Below, one piece after another: positions 16,607 to 25,000 of a stretch of DNA of 34,952 bases. Position 1 is the stretch's first letter; every line of letters begins with the position of its first letter. The DNA is taken from NCBI GenBank assembly GCA_001780165.1, contig MFFQ01000002.1:36677-71628 (forward strand), given 5' to 3'. The notes beneath the pieces were generated by a model. The model did no database searches, was not told where the DNA came from, and saw only the letters and a list, made by a program, of their open reading frames with translations. The DNA comes from Candidatus Eisenbacteria bacterium RBG_16_71_46. Lineage in GTDB: Bacteria; Eisenbacteria; RBG-16-71-46. The translations under genes and the position numbers were made by a program.

Positions 16607-17278
16607 ATGCCCTACGCCTTCCTCTGCGACTTCGACGGCACGGTCTCGCCGCGCGACATCGGCGCCGGCTTCGTGCGGCGTTTCGCCGCCGACGGCGGCG
16701 CCACGTACGCGGCGCTGGAGGGACGCTGGCGGTCCGGGGAGATCGGTCACCGCGCCCTGACCGACGGCGAGTGGGCGTCGGTGCGCGCGACCGAGGCCGA
16801 GGCGCTGGCGTTCACCCGGGGCTTCCGCCTCGATCCGGAGTTCGCGCCCTTCGTGCGCGAGGCGCTCGGCCGCGGCGACGCCGTGATGGTGGTGAGCGAG
16901 GGGTTCGACTTCTACGTGCGCGACCAGCTCGCCGGCGCCGGTCTCGCCGATCTGCCGTGGGCGGCGAACCGGGCGCGCTTCGCGGCGGGGCGCGTGGTTC
17001 CCGAATACCCGTTCGCCGACGCGGGCTGCGGCGAGTGCGGCAACTGCAAGGCGCAGCACGTGCGACGCTACCAGGCGCTGGGCTACCACGTCGTGCTGGT
17101 GGGCGACGGGCTGTCGGACCGCTGCGGCGCGCGCACCGCGGACTCGGTGCTGGCGCGGCGCGACCTGCTCGCCTGGTGCCGCCGCGAGCGGATCCGGGCC
17201 ACGCCCTTCGAGGACTTCGCCGACGTCGCCGACGTCGCGCGCCGCCTCGCGGTGAGCGCGCCGCTGCGCCGGAGCTGA
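16607..17278 (+). CDS. HAD-superfamily phosphatase, MtnX-like
   Basis: A 223-residue HAD phosphatase of the MtnX/phosphoserine-phosphatase group. Nucleophile Asp8 and acid-base Asp10 lie in CDFDGTVS, motif II Ser in VVSEGFDFYV, and the motif III/IV acidic residues in VLVGDGLSDRCGA. A Cys-rich stretch, CGECGNCKAQH, precedes the last motif and is typical of MtnX-like members, where CGNCK is conserved. MtnX acts in methionine salvage, but no other salvage gene is nearby, so the substrate is open. The start ATG 16607 is 2 bases after the protease stop and 270 bases inside a longer open frame that shadows the protease gene. Confidence 0.88.
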   Translation: MPYAFLCDFDGTVSPRDIGAGFVRRFAADGGATYAALEGRWRSGEIGHRALTDGEWASVRATEAEALAFTRGFRLDPEFAPFVREALGRGDAVMVVSEGFDFYVRDQLAGAGLADLPWAANRARFAAGRVVPEYPFADAGCGECGNCKAQHVRRYQALGYHVVLVGDGLSDRCGARTADSVLARRDLLAWCRRERIRATPFEDFADVADVARRLAVSAPLRRS

Positions 17279-17284
17279 GGCCCC

Positions 17285-18340
17285 ATGCACATCGGAAATG
17301 TCCGCATCGACTCGCCCTTCCTGCTCGCCCCGCTGGCGGGAGTCAGCGATTCGCCGTTCCGCCAGCTCGCGCGCGAGCAGGGCGCGGCGGCGGTCTACAC
17401 CGAGATGGTCTCGGCCGACGGGCTCGCGCGCGGCAACCGCGCGACGCTCGAGTACTGCGCCTTCGAGCCCCAGGAGCGCCCGATCGGGATCCAGCTCTTC
17501 GGCTCCGACCCCGGCATCATGGCGGAGGCCACCCGCGTGCTGTGCGACTTGCCGGCCGAGCGCCGGCCGGACCTCATCGACATCAACATGGGGTGCCCGG
17601 TGCGCAAGGTCGTGAATCGCGCGGCGGGCGCGGCCCTGCTCACCCGCCCCGAGCGGATGAACGCGATCGTGCGCGGCATGGTCGCGGCCAGCACCGTGCC
17701 GGTGACGGCGAAGATCCGCATCGGTTGGGACGAGGGCTCGCGCAACGTCGTCGAGGTGGCGCGCCTGCTGGAGGACGCGGGGGCGCAGGCCGTCGCCATC
17801 CACGCGCGGACCCGCGTCGAACGATTCGAGGGGCCCGCCCACTGGGAGATGATCGCCGCCGCGCGCGCGGCGGTGTCGGTGCCGGTGATCGGCAACGGGG
17901 ACGTGCGCAACGCCGAGGACGCGCGGCGCATGCTCGAGACCACCGGCTGCGACGCCGTGATGCTGGGCCGCGCCGCCTTCGGTGACCCCTGGGTGTTCCG
18001 CCGCCTGCGCGCCTTCCACGAGCGCGGCGAGCGCCTCGCGCCCCCCACCGCGCGGGAGCGCCTCGAGGCCGGGATCCGTCATCTGGCGATGGTGACCGCC
18101 GCCGCCGGCGAGCAGGTGGCGGCGCGCGAGATGCGCAAGCACGTGGCGTGGTACGTCAAGGGGCTGCCGCGCAGCGCGCGGGTGCGCGAGCAGGTCAACC
18201 GCACCCGCTCGGTGGCGGAGATGGACGAGCTGCTGCGCCGCTATCTCGGGGAGCTGGAGCGCGAGGGGCTCGCCGCCTTCGCCCCCGAGGGCGGGCCCGA
18301 CACGGACGCCGAGTCGGAGGACCTGATTGCGGCCGGATGA
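17285..18340 (+). CDS. dusB: tRNA-dihydrouridine synthase B
   Basis: This FMN- and NADPH-dependent enzyme reduces specific uridines in the tRNA D-loop. The 351-residue product begins with SPFLLAPLAGVSDSPFR and has the catalytic Cys104 in DINMGCPVRKV. FMN and RNA contacts appear in VTAKIRIGWDE, AIHARTR, IGNGDVRN and VMLGRAAFGDPWVF. The C-terminal helical domain contains AREMRKHVAWYVKGLP. Motif choice and length point to DusB, not DusA or DusC. ATG 17285 follows the HAD stop by 6 bases. The last 14 bases overlap the start of larB. Confidence 0.94.
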   Translation: MHIGNVRIDSPFLLAPLAGVSDSPFRQLAREQGAAAVYTEMVSADGLARGNRATLEYCAFEPQERPIGIQLFGSDPGIMAEATRVLCDLPAERRPDLIDINMGCPVRKVVNRAAGAALLTRPERMNAIVRGMVAASTVPVTAKIRIGWDEGSRNVVEVARLLEDAGAQAVAIHARTRVERFEGPAHWEMIAAARAAVSVPVIGNGDVRNAEDARRMLETTGCDAVMLGRAAFGDPWVFRRLRAFHERGERLAPPTARERLEAGIRHLAMVTAAAGEQVAAREMRKHVAWYVKGLPRSARVREQVNRTRSVAEMDELLRRYLGELEREGLAAFAPEGGPDTDAESEDLIAAG

Positions 18341-19082
18341 GCTGCGCGGTCTGCTGCGCCGCGTGCGGCGCGGCACGGTGGGCGCGGAGCAGGCGGCGCG
18401 GCAGATCGCCGCGGCCCCGATCGAGCCGCTCGGGTTCGCCACGCTCGACCATCATCGCGCGTTGCGTCTGGGCTTCCCCGAGGTCGTCTTCGGCCAAGGC
18501 AAGACCCCGGAGCAGATGGTGGCGATCGTCGGCCGGCTCTACGCCCGCTCGGGGCTGGTGCTCGCCACCCGCGTGACGCCCGCGAGCCGCGAGGCGCTGC
18601 TACGCGCCTACCCCGACGCCACGGCCCACGAACGCGCTCGCATCGTGGTCCGCGCGCGGCGGGCGCCGCGCCCGCGCGGTCGCGTGGCGGTGGTGTGCGC
18701 CGGGACCGCCGACCTGCCGGTGGCCGAGGAGGCGCTGATCACCGCGCGCGTCATGGGCAGCCGCGCCGAGCTGATCGCCGACGTCGGCGTCGCCGGGCTC
18801 CACCGGCTGCTCGCCCACCACGCGCGGCTGCGGCAGGCGCGCGTCCTGGTGGTGGTGGCGGGGCTCGAAGGGGCGCTGCCGAGCGTGGTCGGCGGTCTCA
18901 CCGACCGGCCGCTGATCGCCGTGCCGACCAGCGTCGGCTACGGCGCGCACTTCTCGGGCCTCGCGCCGCTGCTGGCGATGCTCAACTCCTGCGCCCCGGG
19001 CGTCACGGTGGTGAACGTGGACAACGGCTTCGGCGCCGGCTACGCGGCGCATCTCGTCAACACCGCGGGCGCGCGCCGCTGA
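18327..19082 (+). CDS. larB: Nickel-pincer cofactor biosynthesis protein LarB (pyridinium carboxylase)
   Basis: LarB carboxylates and hydrolyses nicotinic acid adenine dinucleotide, the first step toward the nickel-pincer nucleotide of lactate racemase and related epimerases. The 251-residue product has a helical N-terminal region (LRGLLRRVRRGTVGAEQAA, LGFPEVVFGQGKTPEQ) and a PurE-like C-terminal domain with CAGTADLPVAEEA, GVAGLHRL and VPTSVGYGAHFSGLAPLL. Catalytic Cys222 lies in LNSCAPGVTVVNVDNGFG. It begins with TTG 18327, with GGAGGA at 18316-18321, overlapping the end of dusB by 14 bases. The next gene is larC. Confidence 0.93.
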   Translation: MRPDELRGLLRRVRRGTVGAEQAARQIAAAPIEPLGFATLDHHRALRLGFPEVVFGQGKTPEQMVAIVGRLYARSGLVLATRVTPASREALLRAYPDATAHERARIVVRARRAPRPRGRVAVVCAGTADLPVAEEALITARVMGSRAELIADVGVAGLHRLLAHHARLRQARVLVVVAGLEGALPSVVGGLTDRPLIAVPTSVGYGAHFSGLAPLLAMLNSCAPGVTVVNVDNGFGAGYAAHLVNTAGARR

Positions 19083-19105
19083 CGGCCGCGGCGAGAGGGG
19101 ACCCG

Positions 19106-20293
19106 ATGCGCATCGCCTACTTCGATTGCTTCTCGGGAATCAGCGGCGACATGACCCTCGCCGCCCTGGTCTCGGCCGGCTGGCCCGCGGCCGACCTCGA
19201 GGCGATCCCGCGCCGGCTCGGGCTCGAGGGCGTGAGCGTGACGGTCGCGCCGACCCGGCGCGGGCCGTTCGCGGCGCTCAAGGTGGACGTCGCGGTGGAG
19301 GGGAAGCAGCCTCACCGCCACCTGCGCCACGTCGCGGCGATCCTCGATCGCGCGCAGCTCCCTGACGGGGTGCGCTCGCGCGCCCACGCGGTGTTCCGCC
19401 GCCTCGCCGAAGCCGAGGCCGAAGTGCACGGCTCGACCCCGGAGCGGGTCCACTTCCACGAGGTCGGTGCCGCCGACGCGCTGGTGGACGTGGTGGGCGC
19501 GATGGTGGGGCTCGACTCGCTCGGCGTGGCGCGCGTCCACGCCTCGCCGCTGCCGCTCGGGCGGGGGTTCGTCAACTCCGAGCACGGGCGCATCCCGGTG
19601 CCGGCGCCGGCGACGGCACTCCTGCTGCGCGGCGCGCCGATCGCACCCTCGGACATCGAGGCCGAGCTGGTGACGCCGACCGGTGCCGCGCTCCTCACCA
19701 CGCTGGTCGCCGACTGGGGCGCCCCTCCCGCCTACCGCCTGGAGGCGGTGGGCACCGGCGCGGGCACGCGGGAGCTGCCGAGCCAGCCCAACGTGCTGCG
19801 GGTGATGATCGGCGAGGTGGGCGGCGCGTCGCTCGCGCAGCGCAGCGTCGCGGTGCTCGAGACCGCGCTCGACGACGACAATCCGCAGTACGTGGCCGCG
19901 GTGCTGCCCCGGCTCATCGCCGCCGGGGCGCTCGACGCGATGGTGGCGCCCACGACCATGAAGAAGGGCAGGCCCGGGCTGTGGCTGGTGGTGGTGGCCG
20001 AGCCGGCCGACGCCGAGCGCCTCGCGCGTCTGCTGATGGCCGAGACCTCGACGCTCGGCGTGCGCGTGCGGATCGACCGGCGCTTCGAGCTCGAGCGGCG
20101 CGCGGTCGAGGTCGTCACACCCTTCGGCGCCGTCACGCTCAAGGTGGCGTCGCTGCCCGACGGCAGCGCGCGCGCGGTGCCGGAGTTCGAATCGGTGCGC
20201 CAGGCCGCCGAGCGCGCCGCGCGCCCGCTGCGCGAGGTGGCCGACGCGGCACTGGCGGCCTGGCGGCGCGGCAGCGAATCGCGGAGCGGATGA
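19106..20293 (+). CDS. larC: Nickel-pincer cofactor nickel insertase LarC
   Basis: LarC inserts nickel into pyridinium-3,5-bisthiocarboxylate mononucleotide using CTP, the last cofactor step. The 395-residue single-chain product begins with the hallmark YFDCFSGISGDMTLAAL. It continues with a His-containing HRHLRHVAAIL segment, VHFHEVGAADALVDVVGA, PTGAALL, ALDDDNPQY and PTTMKKGRPG. It is not split by the frameshift known in some lactobacilli. The start ATG 19106 is preceded by GAGAGGGG and lies 23 bases after larB. Neither larE (sulfur transferase) nor larA-type enzymes are in this window. It ends in an ATGA overlap with the ABC ATPase gene. Confidence 0.95.
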   Translation: MRIAYFDCFSGISGDMTLAALVSAGWPAADLEAIPRRLGLEGVSVTVAPTRRGPFAALKVDVAVEGKQPHRHLRHVAAILDRAQLPDGVRSRAHAVFRRLAEAEAEVHGSTPERVHFHEVGAADALVDVVGAMVGLDSLGVARVHASPLPLGRGFVNSEHGRIPVPAPATALLLRGAPIAPSDIEAELVTPTGAALLTTLVADWGAPPAYRLEAVGTGAGTRELPSQPNVLRVMIGEVGGASLAQRSVAVLETALDDDNPQYVAAVLPRLIAAGALDAMVAPTTMKKGRPGLWLVVVAEPADAERLARLLMAETSTLGVRVRIDRRFELERRAVEVVTPFGAVTLKVASLPDGSARAVPEFESVRQAAERAARPLREVADAALAAWRRGSESRSG

Positions 20294-21624
20294 TGCTGGT
20301 CGCTCGCGACGTCTGGGCGGCGCCGCCCGGGGTCGCCGAGCCGGTGGTGCGCGGCGCCTCGCTCACCCTCGCCAGGGGCGAGTGGCTGACCATCGAGGGC
20401 CCCAACGGGGGCGGCAAGACCACGCTCGCCCTGGTCCTCGCCGGACTACGGCCCGCGCGGCGCGGCACGGTAGAGTTCGACGGCGAGACCCTCGGCCCCG
20501 GCGCGCCGGCCGTGCTTCGGGAGGGAATCGCCGTCGTGCTCCAGGAACCGGCGAGCCAGCTGCTGCAGCCGACGGTGGCCGAGGAGATCGCCTTCGGCGG
20601 GCGCAACCTGGGACGTCCGCCGGAGGCTCTCGCCGCGGCGGTCACGACCTGGGCCCGGCGGCTCGGGCTCGAAGCCGACCTGGGGCGGGATCCGCGCGCC
20701 CTTTCCGCGGGGCGCCAGCAGCTGGTCATTCTGGCGGGCGCCCTGGCCTGCGGTCCGCGGCTGCTGGTGGCGGACGAGCCGGGAGCCCATCTCGACCAGG
20801 AGTCGCGGCGGCGCGCGCTGGAGGTGGTGGGCGAGGAAGTCGGGCGTGGACTCGCGGTGGTGTGGGTGACCCAGGACGACTCGGAGCGTGCGGCCAGCCA
20901 CAGGACGCTGTGCCTTTCCGACCCCGAACCGGTCCCGGCCCTGCGGGCGCCGCCCGCGGCGGGAGCGGCGGATCGGGCCCTGACCCTGCGGGTGGCGCCT
21001 CGCTCGAAGGACGAGGGTCCGCGCGTCGCAAACGCTCGGCCGCTCGAGATCGCCGTGTGCGCGGGGGTCACCGGCCTCACCGGCCGCAACGGCTCCGGCA
21101 AGAGCGTCCTGCTTCGTGCGGCAGCCGGCATCGAGAGCCCTCCTCAGATCGAGGTGACCTGGGAGCGGCCGCCGGCGCGAGCGCCGATCATGGCCTCGCA
21201 GTTCCCGGAAGAACAACTATTCGAAGAACTTGTGCGGGACGAGGCGGTCTACGCCGCCGTCAGCCGCGGAAAAGTTCGGCAGGAGGCGCAAGCCGAAGCG
21301 GAGAGGTGCTTTGAGAGGTTGGGCCTGGGCGGTTCGGACTTCCTCGGCCGGCGAGTCTGGGATCTCTCGGCCGGCGAGAAACGCCTCCTCGGAGTGGTCG
21401 GGGCCCTGATCGCCCCGGCCGCGCTCGTGGCCCTGGACGAGCCCACCGCCGGGCTCGATCCTGGACGCAGAAAACGACTTGCGGGCCTGGTCCTGGAGCG
21501 GGCCGCCCGCGGGCCGCTGCTCGTGGCCAGCCAGGACCGGGCGTGGCTGAGCTCCTTAGGGGCCCTCCTGGTGGAAGTGGAAAGCCATGGTGAGTTGGCA
21601 AGTAACAGCAAAAAAACGGATTGA
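20290..21624 (+). CDS. Tandem ABC ATPase of the ECF/CbiO type
   Basis: A 444-residue protein with two ABC ATPase domains in one chain. Domain 1: Walker A GPNGGGKTT (Lys43), Q-loop LQEPASQLLQPTVAEEIAFG, signature LSAGRQQ, Walker B DEPGAHLD (Asp162-Glu163). Domain 2: Walker A GRNGSGKS (Lys271), Q-loop SQFPEEQLFEELVRDE, signature LSAGEKR, Walker B DEPTAGLD (Asp383-Glu384). The Q-loop 'EQLFE' pattern is typical of energy-coupling-factor transporters for vitamins, nickel and cobalt. In both domains the H-loop histidine is Gln (Gln195 in TQDD, Gln415 in SQDR). No EcfT or substrate-binding subunit is present. The ATGA overlap with larC suggests a link to nickel or cofactor supply; this is inference. 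Its stop codon lies inside the -35 of the next promoter. Confidence 0.88.
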   Translation: MMLVARDVWAAPPGVAEPVVRGASLTLARGEWLTIEGPNGGGKTTLALVLAGLRPARRGTVEFDGETLGPGAPAVLREGIAVVLQEPASQLLQPTVAEEIAFGGRNLGRPPEALAAAVTTWARRLGLEADLGRDPRALSAGRQQLVILAGALACGPRLLVADEPGAHLDQESRRRALEVVGEEVGRGLAVVWVTQDDSERAASHRTLCLSDPEPVPALRAPPAAGAADRALTLRVAPRSKDEGPRVANARPLEIAVCAGVTGLTGRNGSGKSVLLRAAAGIESPPQIEVTWERPPARAPIMASQFPEEQLFEELVRDEAVYAAVSRGKVRQEAQAEAERCFERLGLGGSDFLGRRVWDLSAGEKRLLGVVGALIAPAALVALDEPTAGLDPGRRKRLAGLVLERAARGPLLVASQDRAWLSSLGALLVEVESHGELASNSKKTD

Positions 21625-21650
21625 CACAGCCCTGTCAAGGGCACTAGCCT
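21621..21650 (+). promoter_or_regulatory. Promoter of the giant secreted protein gene, with overlapping dyad
   Basis: A perfect -35 TTGACA at 21621-21626, an 18-base spacer, and TAGCCT at 21645-21650. The -35 is half of an inverted repeat, TTGACA-N6-TGTCAA (21621-21638), and GCCCT-gtca-AGGGC (21629-21642) is a second dyad in the spacer. Both could be an operator. An A-run (21610-21617) just upstream could act as an UP-like element. Confidence 0.75.
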
Positions 21651-22003
21651 TGTGACCAGTCAAGCAGTTCGGTGCGTCTACTAAAGAAACCCCCAGATGC
21701 ACCTCAGGTTTCCGCGGTTGTCGGAGAGTCCTTCGGCTGGCAGCGGCCTCGGGCCCCCGGCAACTCAACATCATGAGAGTCTGCGCACTAGAAGTGTCGA
21801 TGACGGCCCGAACTGCCTAAGGGCCTGCATCGGCAGCGGAAAGGGGGGATGGGCACTCATCAGTGCAGCCATCTGCCGACGGACGTCTCTCGTCGCTTCA
21901 TTCGAGATCCCGGCGGCCGATTCGTTTCTGGCGACACCTCGCTCGCAATCCGTACTTGGAAGACTTCGCATTGCCCATGCATTGCGACGATGGAGGTAGT
22001 CAC
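21651..22003 (+). other. Long leader of the giant secreted protein gene
   Basis: About 350 bases between promoter and ATG, less GC-rich than the genes around it. GTTGTCGG (21717-21724) can pair with CCGGCAAC (21757-21764), GCACT-catc-AGTGC forms a hairpin at 21853-21866, and CTGCC and GGCAG near 21816-21837 can pair. GCATTGC is directly repeated at 21968-21974 and 21979-21985. A 100-codon frame at 21697-21999 has no ribosome site and no recognisable family, so it is not called as a gene. GGAGGT at 21992-21997 serves the downstream start. No known riboswitch was recognised. Confidence 0.55.
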
Positions 22004-25000
22004 ATGAGAAAGTTGTTCGCAACGCTGGTTCTCCTCGTTGGGGGAGCCGCGCTTATGGCGAACTCGGTGCACGCAGCCTCCGAAGGCTCTACGGGATTCG
22101 AAGACGGCACGAAGTTGATGAATGCCAAGATCTCGAAGCAGCTGCGGACGCGTGCGGCGAATCTCGGAGTCTCCGCGACTCCGACTCCGAACGACACGGT
22201 GTGGGTGGGTTTCGTCGATCCGACGGCCGTCCCCGCCGTGACCAACTACTGGAACGTCGGCGGAATGCTCGGTGAGCCGGGCGGTTTCGCCAATCACCCC
22301 TACTACGATACGCAGGGGCTCTGGACGTTCGAGAACGATCAGATCACCAAGACGCACGGCGACAGCCTTCTCGGCTGGTGGCCGGTGCGCGGCCCGCATC
22401 GCAATGCGAGCGGCGCCACGCGCGTGGACGAGGACCGTCCGTGGTGGACGATCGAGCTCGGCAACCAGGCCAACTTCGTCATCAACCAGGGCGCCGCGCA
22501 CAAGCGGACCTTCGGCGTGATCGGCGTGTGGCACCGCGATCCGGGCGGCAACGGCCTCGCGGTCGGCAGCCCGCTTCCGGGCACCAATCCCGTGCAGCCG
22601 AACTGGACCCCGCTCAACGACAGCTTCTCGGCGTGGATGGGTCTGCGTTCGCACGGTGACGTCACGGTCAGCGATCCCATCACCGGGAACGCGTTCAACG
22701 CTACGGTGCTGGATTACAACCAGCGTCAGGGCGCGTTGACGATCGTGAACAGCCGGTCCTTCCCAGGCTACGGCTCGCAGATGGACCAGATCCTGTACAA
22801 GGACATCGACATGACCGGCGTTGCGGCCAATACGCCGGTGAACGTCAAGTTCAACTACCAGACCCGCATGTCCACGGCCAAGGACGCGGTCGACAAGACC
22901 CGCACCGGCTGGCACCTGTGGGACATGCTGAGCGAGAACCAGGTCACCACCAACTTCATCAGTGCCGAAGCCGGCACCCCGGCCAACACCGACGCTCCGC
23001 TCGACTCGTTCGAGGTCTACATGGGCGCGCCGGCGGAGGGGACGTTCCTGACCTCGCTGGGGACCACCGAGGCCATCTACGACGCCCAGCGTCGCTGGAT
23101 GGGTGAAGTGGTGCAGCGCAACCACGCCCGCTGGCTGATGGGCGTGGCCGGTGACAACAACGGCACCGGGGTCGTGCTGACGCTGAGCGGCGCCGATGCG
23201 GATGACTTCCGCGCGGCCGGCGGTGGCAAGATCCGTCTGGCGTTCCGTGTCCACACCAACCGCGGGTTCGACGACGAAGGTCCGTCGTACTCCTCGGGCG
23301 GCAAGGGCGCGGCGCAGGTGGACAACGTCGAAGTCGACGCCAACAATGACGCCACTTACGAGCTGACCGGCGCCTGGGGCGACTTCGAAGCCGCGGGCTC
23401 GATCGACAACGACACCGGTGTCGCGGCCACTGCGGCCTGGAAGTCCACCGGCAAGCCGCCGGCGATCTACTTCCACACCGAGGACGTGGCCGGCCTTCCG
23501 TACCAGGATCTGTGCGGTGCGGTCGGCAGCCCGAACCGCATCTGCAACCTCGATGGGACCGTGATCTCCGCGGGTATCCACGAGGAGAACGAGGCGGCGT
23601 CCAGCGCCTTGATCCCGACCGAGCGCGAGGGCGAGTGGGGCATCATCTCACCCACCGTCAACCTCCTGGCTCTGTCGAAGGTCAAGAACGGCTGGAACCT
23701 GACGTTGGAGGAAGCCTCTCCGACGGACGACTACTACACGTGGTACGAGATGTACGCGGGCATCTTCGACGTGTTCGCGACCGGCGCCATTTGGCAGTTC
23801 GGGTTCCAGAGCTATCCGGCCGCTCAGGCGCTGGATCCGGCCAAGCCGTTCGAGCCGGTCGGCGGCCAGCAGGCCTGGGGCGAAGTGTGCTTGCCCGGCT
23901 TCCTCTACTTCAACCCCGATATCCAGTGCTTCCAGGTCATCGACGGGGCGAATACCAACGGTCTGATCAAGACGTCGAATCCCAGTGGTCAGCCGGACTC
24001 GCTGCGGCTCTTCCTGCAGAAGCTGAACCAGTGCTACCGGTTCGGCATCACCACCGGATGCGGCCCGACCGACGGGTGCTACTTCGACAACATGGCGCTG
24101 GCCATCGTCGACGGCACGCCCGCTGCGATCGGTATCGAAATCTGGAACTGGCTGAACGATTCGTTCCCGGCTACGGAGACCCCCGGTCTTCCTGGGACGG
24201 CGGCTTTCGACACCACGTCGGCCCTGATCAAGATCGGTCTCAACAGCGCTCAGACCGACGGGACCTTGAACCGTCCGACCGTGCCGGGTGATTCGCTCTG
24301 GTGCAGCGCGGTGGGCGACACGGTTCGCATGGACCTGGCCTTCCGCATCCGGCCGGGTGTGGGCAACTACGTGACCATTGGCAATCCCGCCAGTGGCCTG
24401 CGCCAGCTGCCGACCGGTCTCACGGCTGCGACCTCGGGCGACGGTTCGTTCTGGGGTAGCTACATGGCGAGCCCGGGCTTGTACGCCAGCAGCGGTGCGG
24501 TCGCGGCTCACGCCGCGGCGCCGAGCGGGTGGAGTTCGCTGGTCTGGAACAGCGCCCGAATCGACACCGTGTTCGGCAACCTGTTCCCGGTTCAGGGCCA
24601 GGGCATCGGCAACCCGAACACCGGTGGACAGTGGGCAGGGACCTACCACGAGGACGAGGTCGGTGTGTTCGGCGGTTCGCCGGGCCCGCGCAATTCGCTG
24701 GCGATCGCCCGCAACCGCTGCTTCATGATCGACGAGACGGGTGGAGCCGTGGCCGCGAACATCACCTGCGGCTCCGGTACTTTCCCGCCGGTGTGGGTGA
24801 CCAACGATCCCAGTGGAGTGGGCTACAACGGTCAGACGCAGACCTACCAGGGCACCAAGGTGGTCCCCGACGGTCTGCTGACGCCGGGTGCTCACGTCCA
24901 GTACTTCCTGCGTCGTCATGACCTTGACGATCCCGATCCCAACCAGTTCGCGATGGCTCCGGACACCGGCCGCGTATCGCCGCAGAATCTGGAAGGTTCG

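Noticed and set aside
16175-18442. Long minus-strand open frame (755 codons) opposite the S41, HAD and dusB genes
   Set aside because: Its translation is His/Arg/Ala-rich low complexity with no family resemblance, and the plus strand has three clear genes there. It is a GC-driven shadow.
20184-20200. GTTCGAATC, resembling a tRNA T-arm, inside larC (a similar string lies in rsmI near 11866)
   Set aside because: No acceptor or anticodon stem can be built around it, and both copies lie in well-supported coding sequence.
21697-21999. 100-codon frame in the leader of the giant protein gene, ending within its Shine-Dalgarno
   Set aside because: No ribosome site, no family resemblance and non-coding-like composition. 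The stop overlapping GGAGGTAG is suggestive of coupling but not enough to call a gene.
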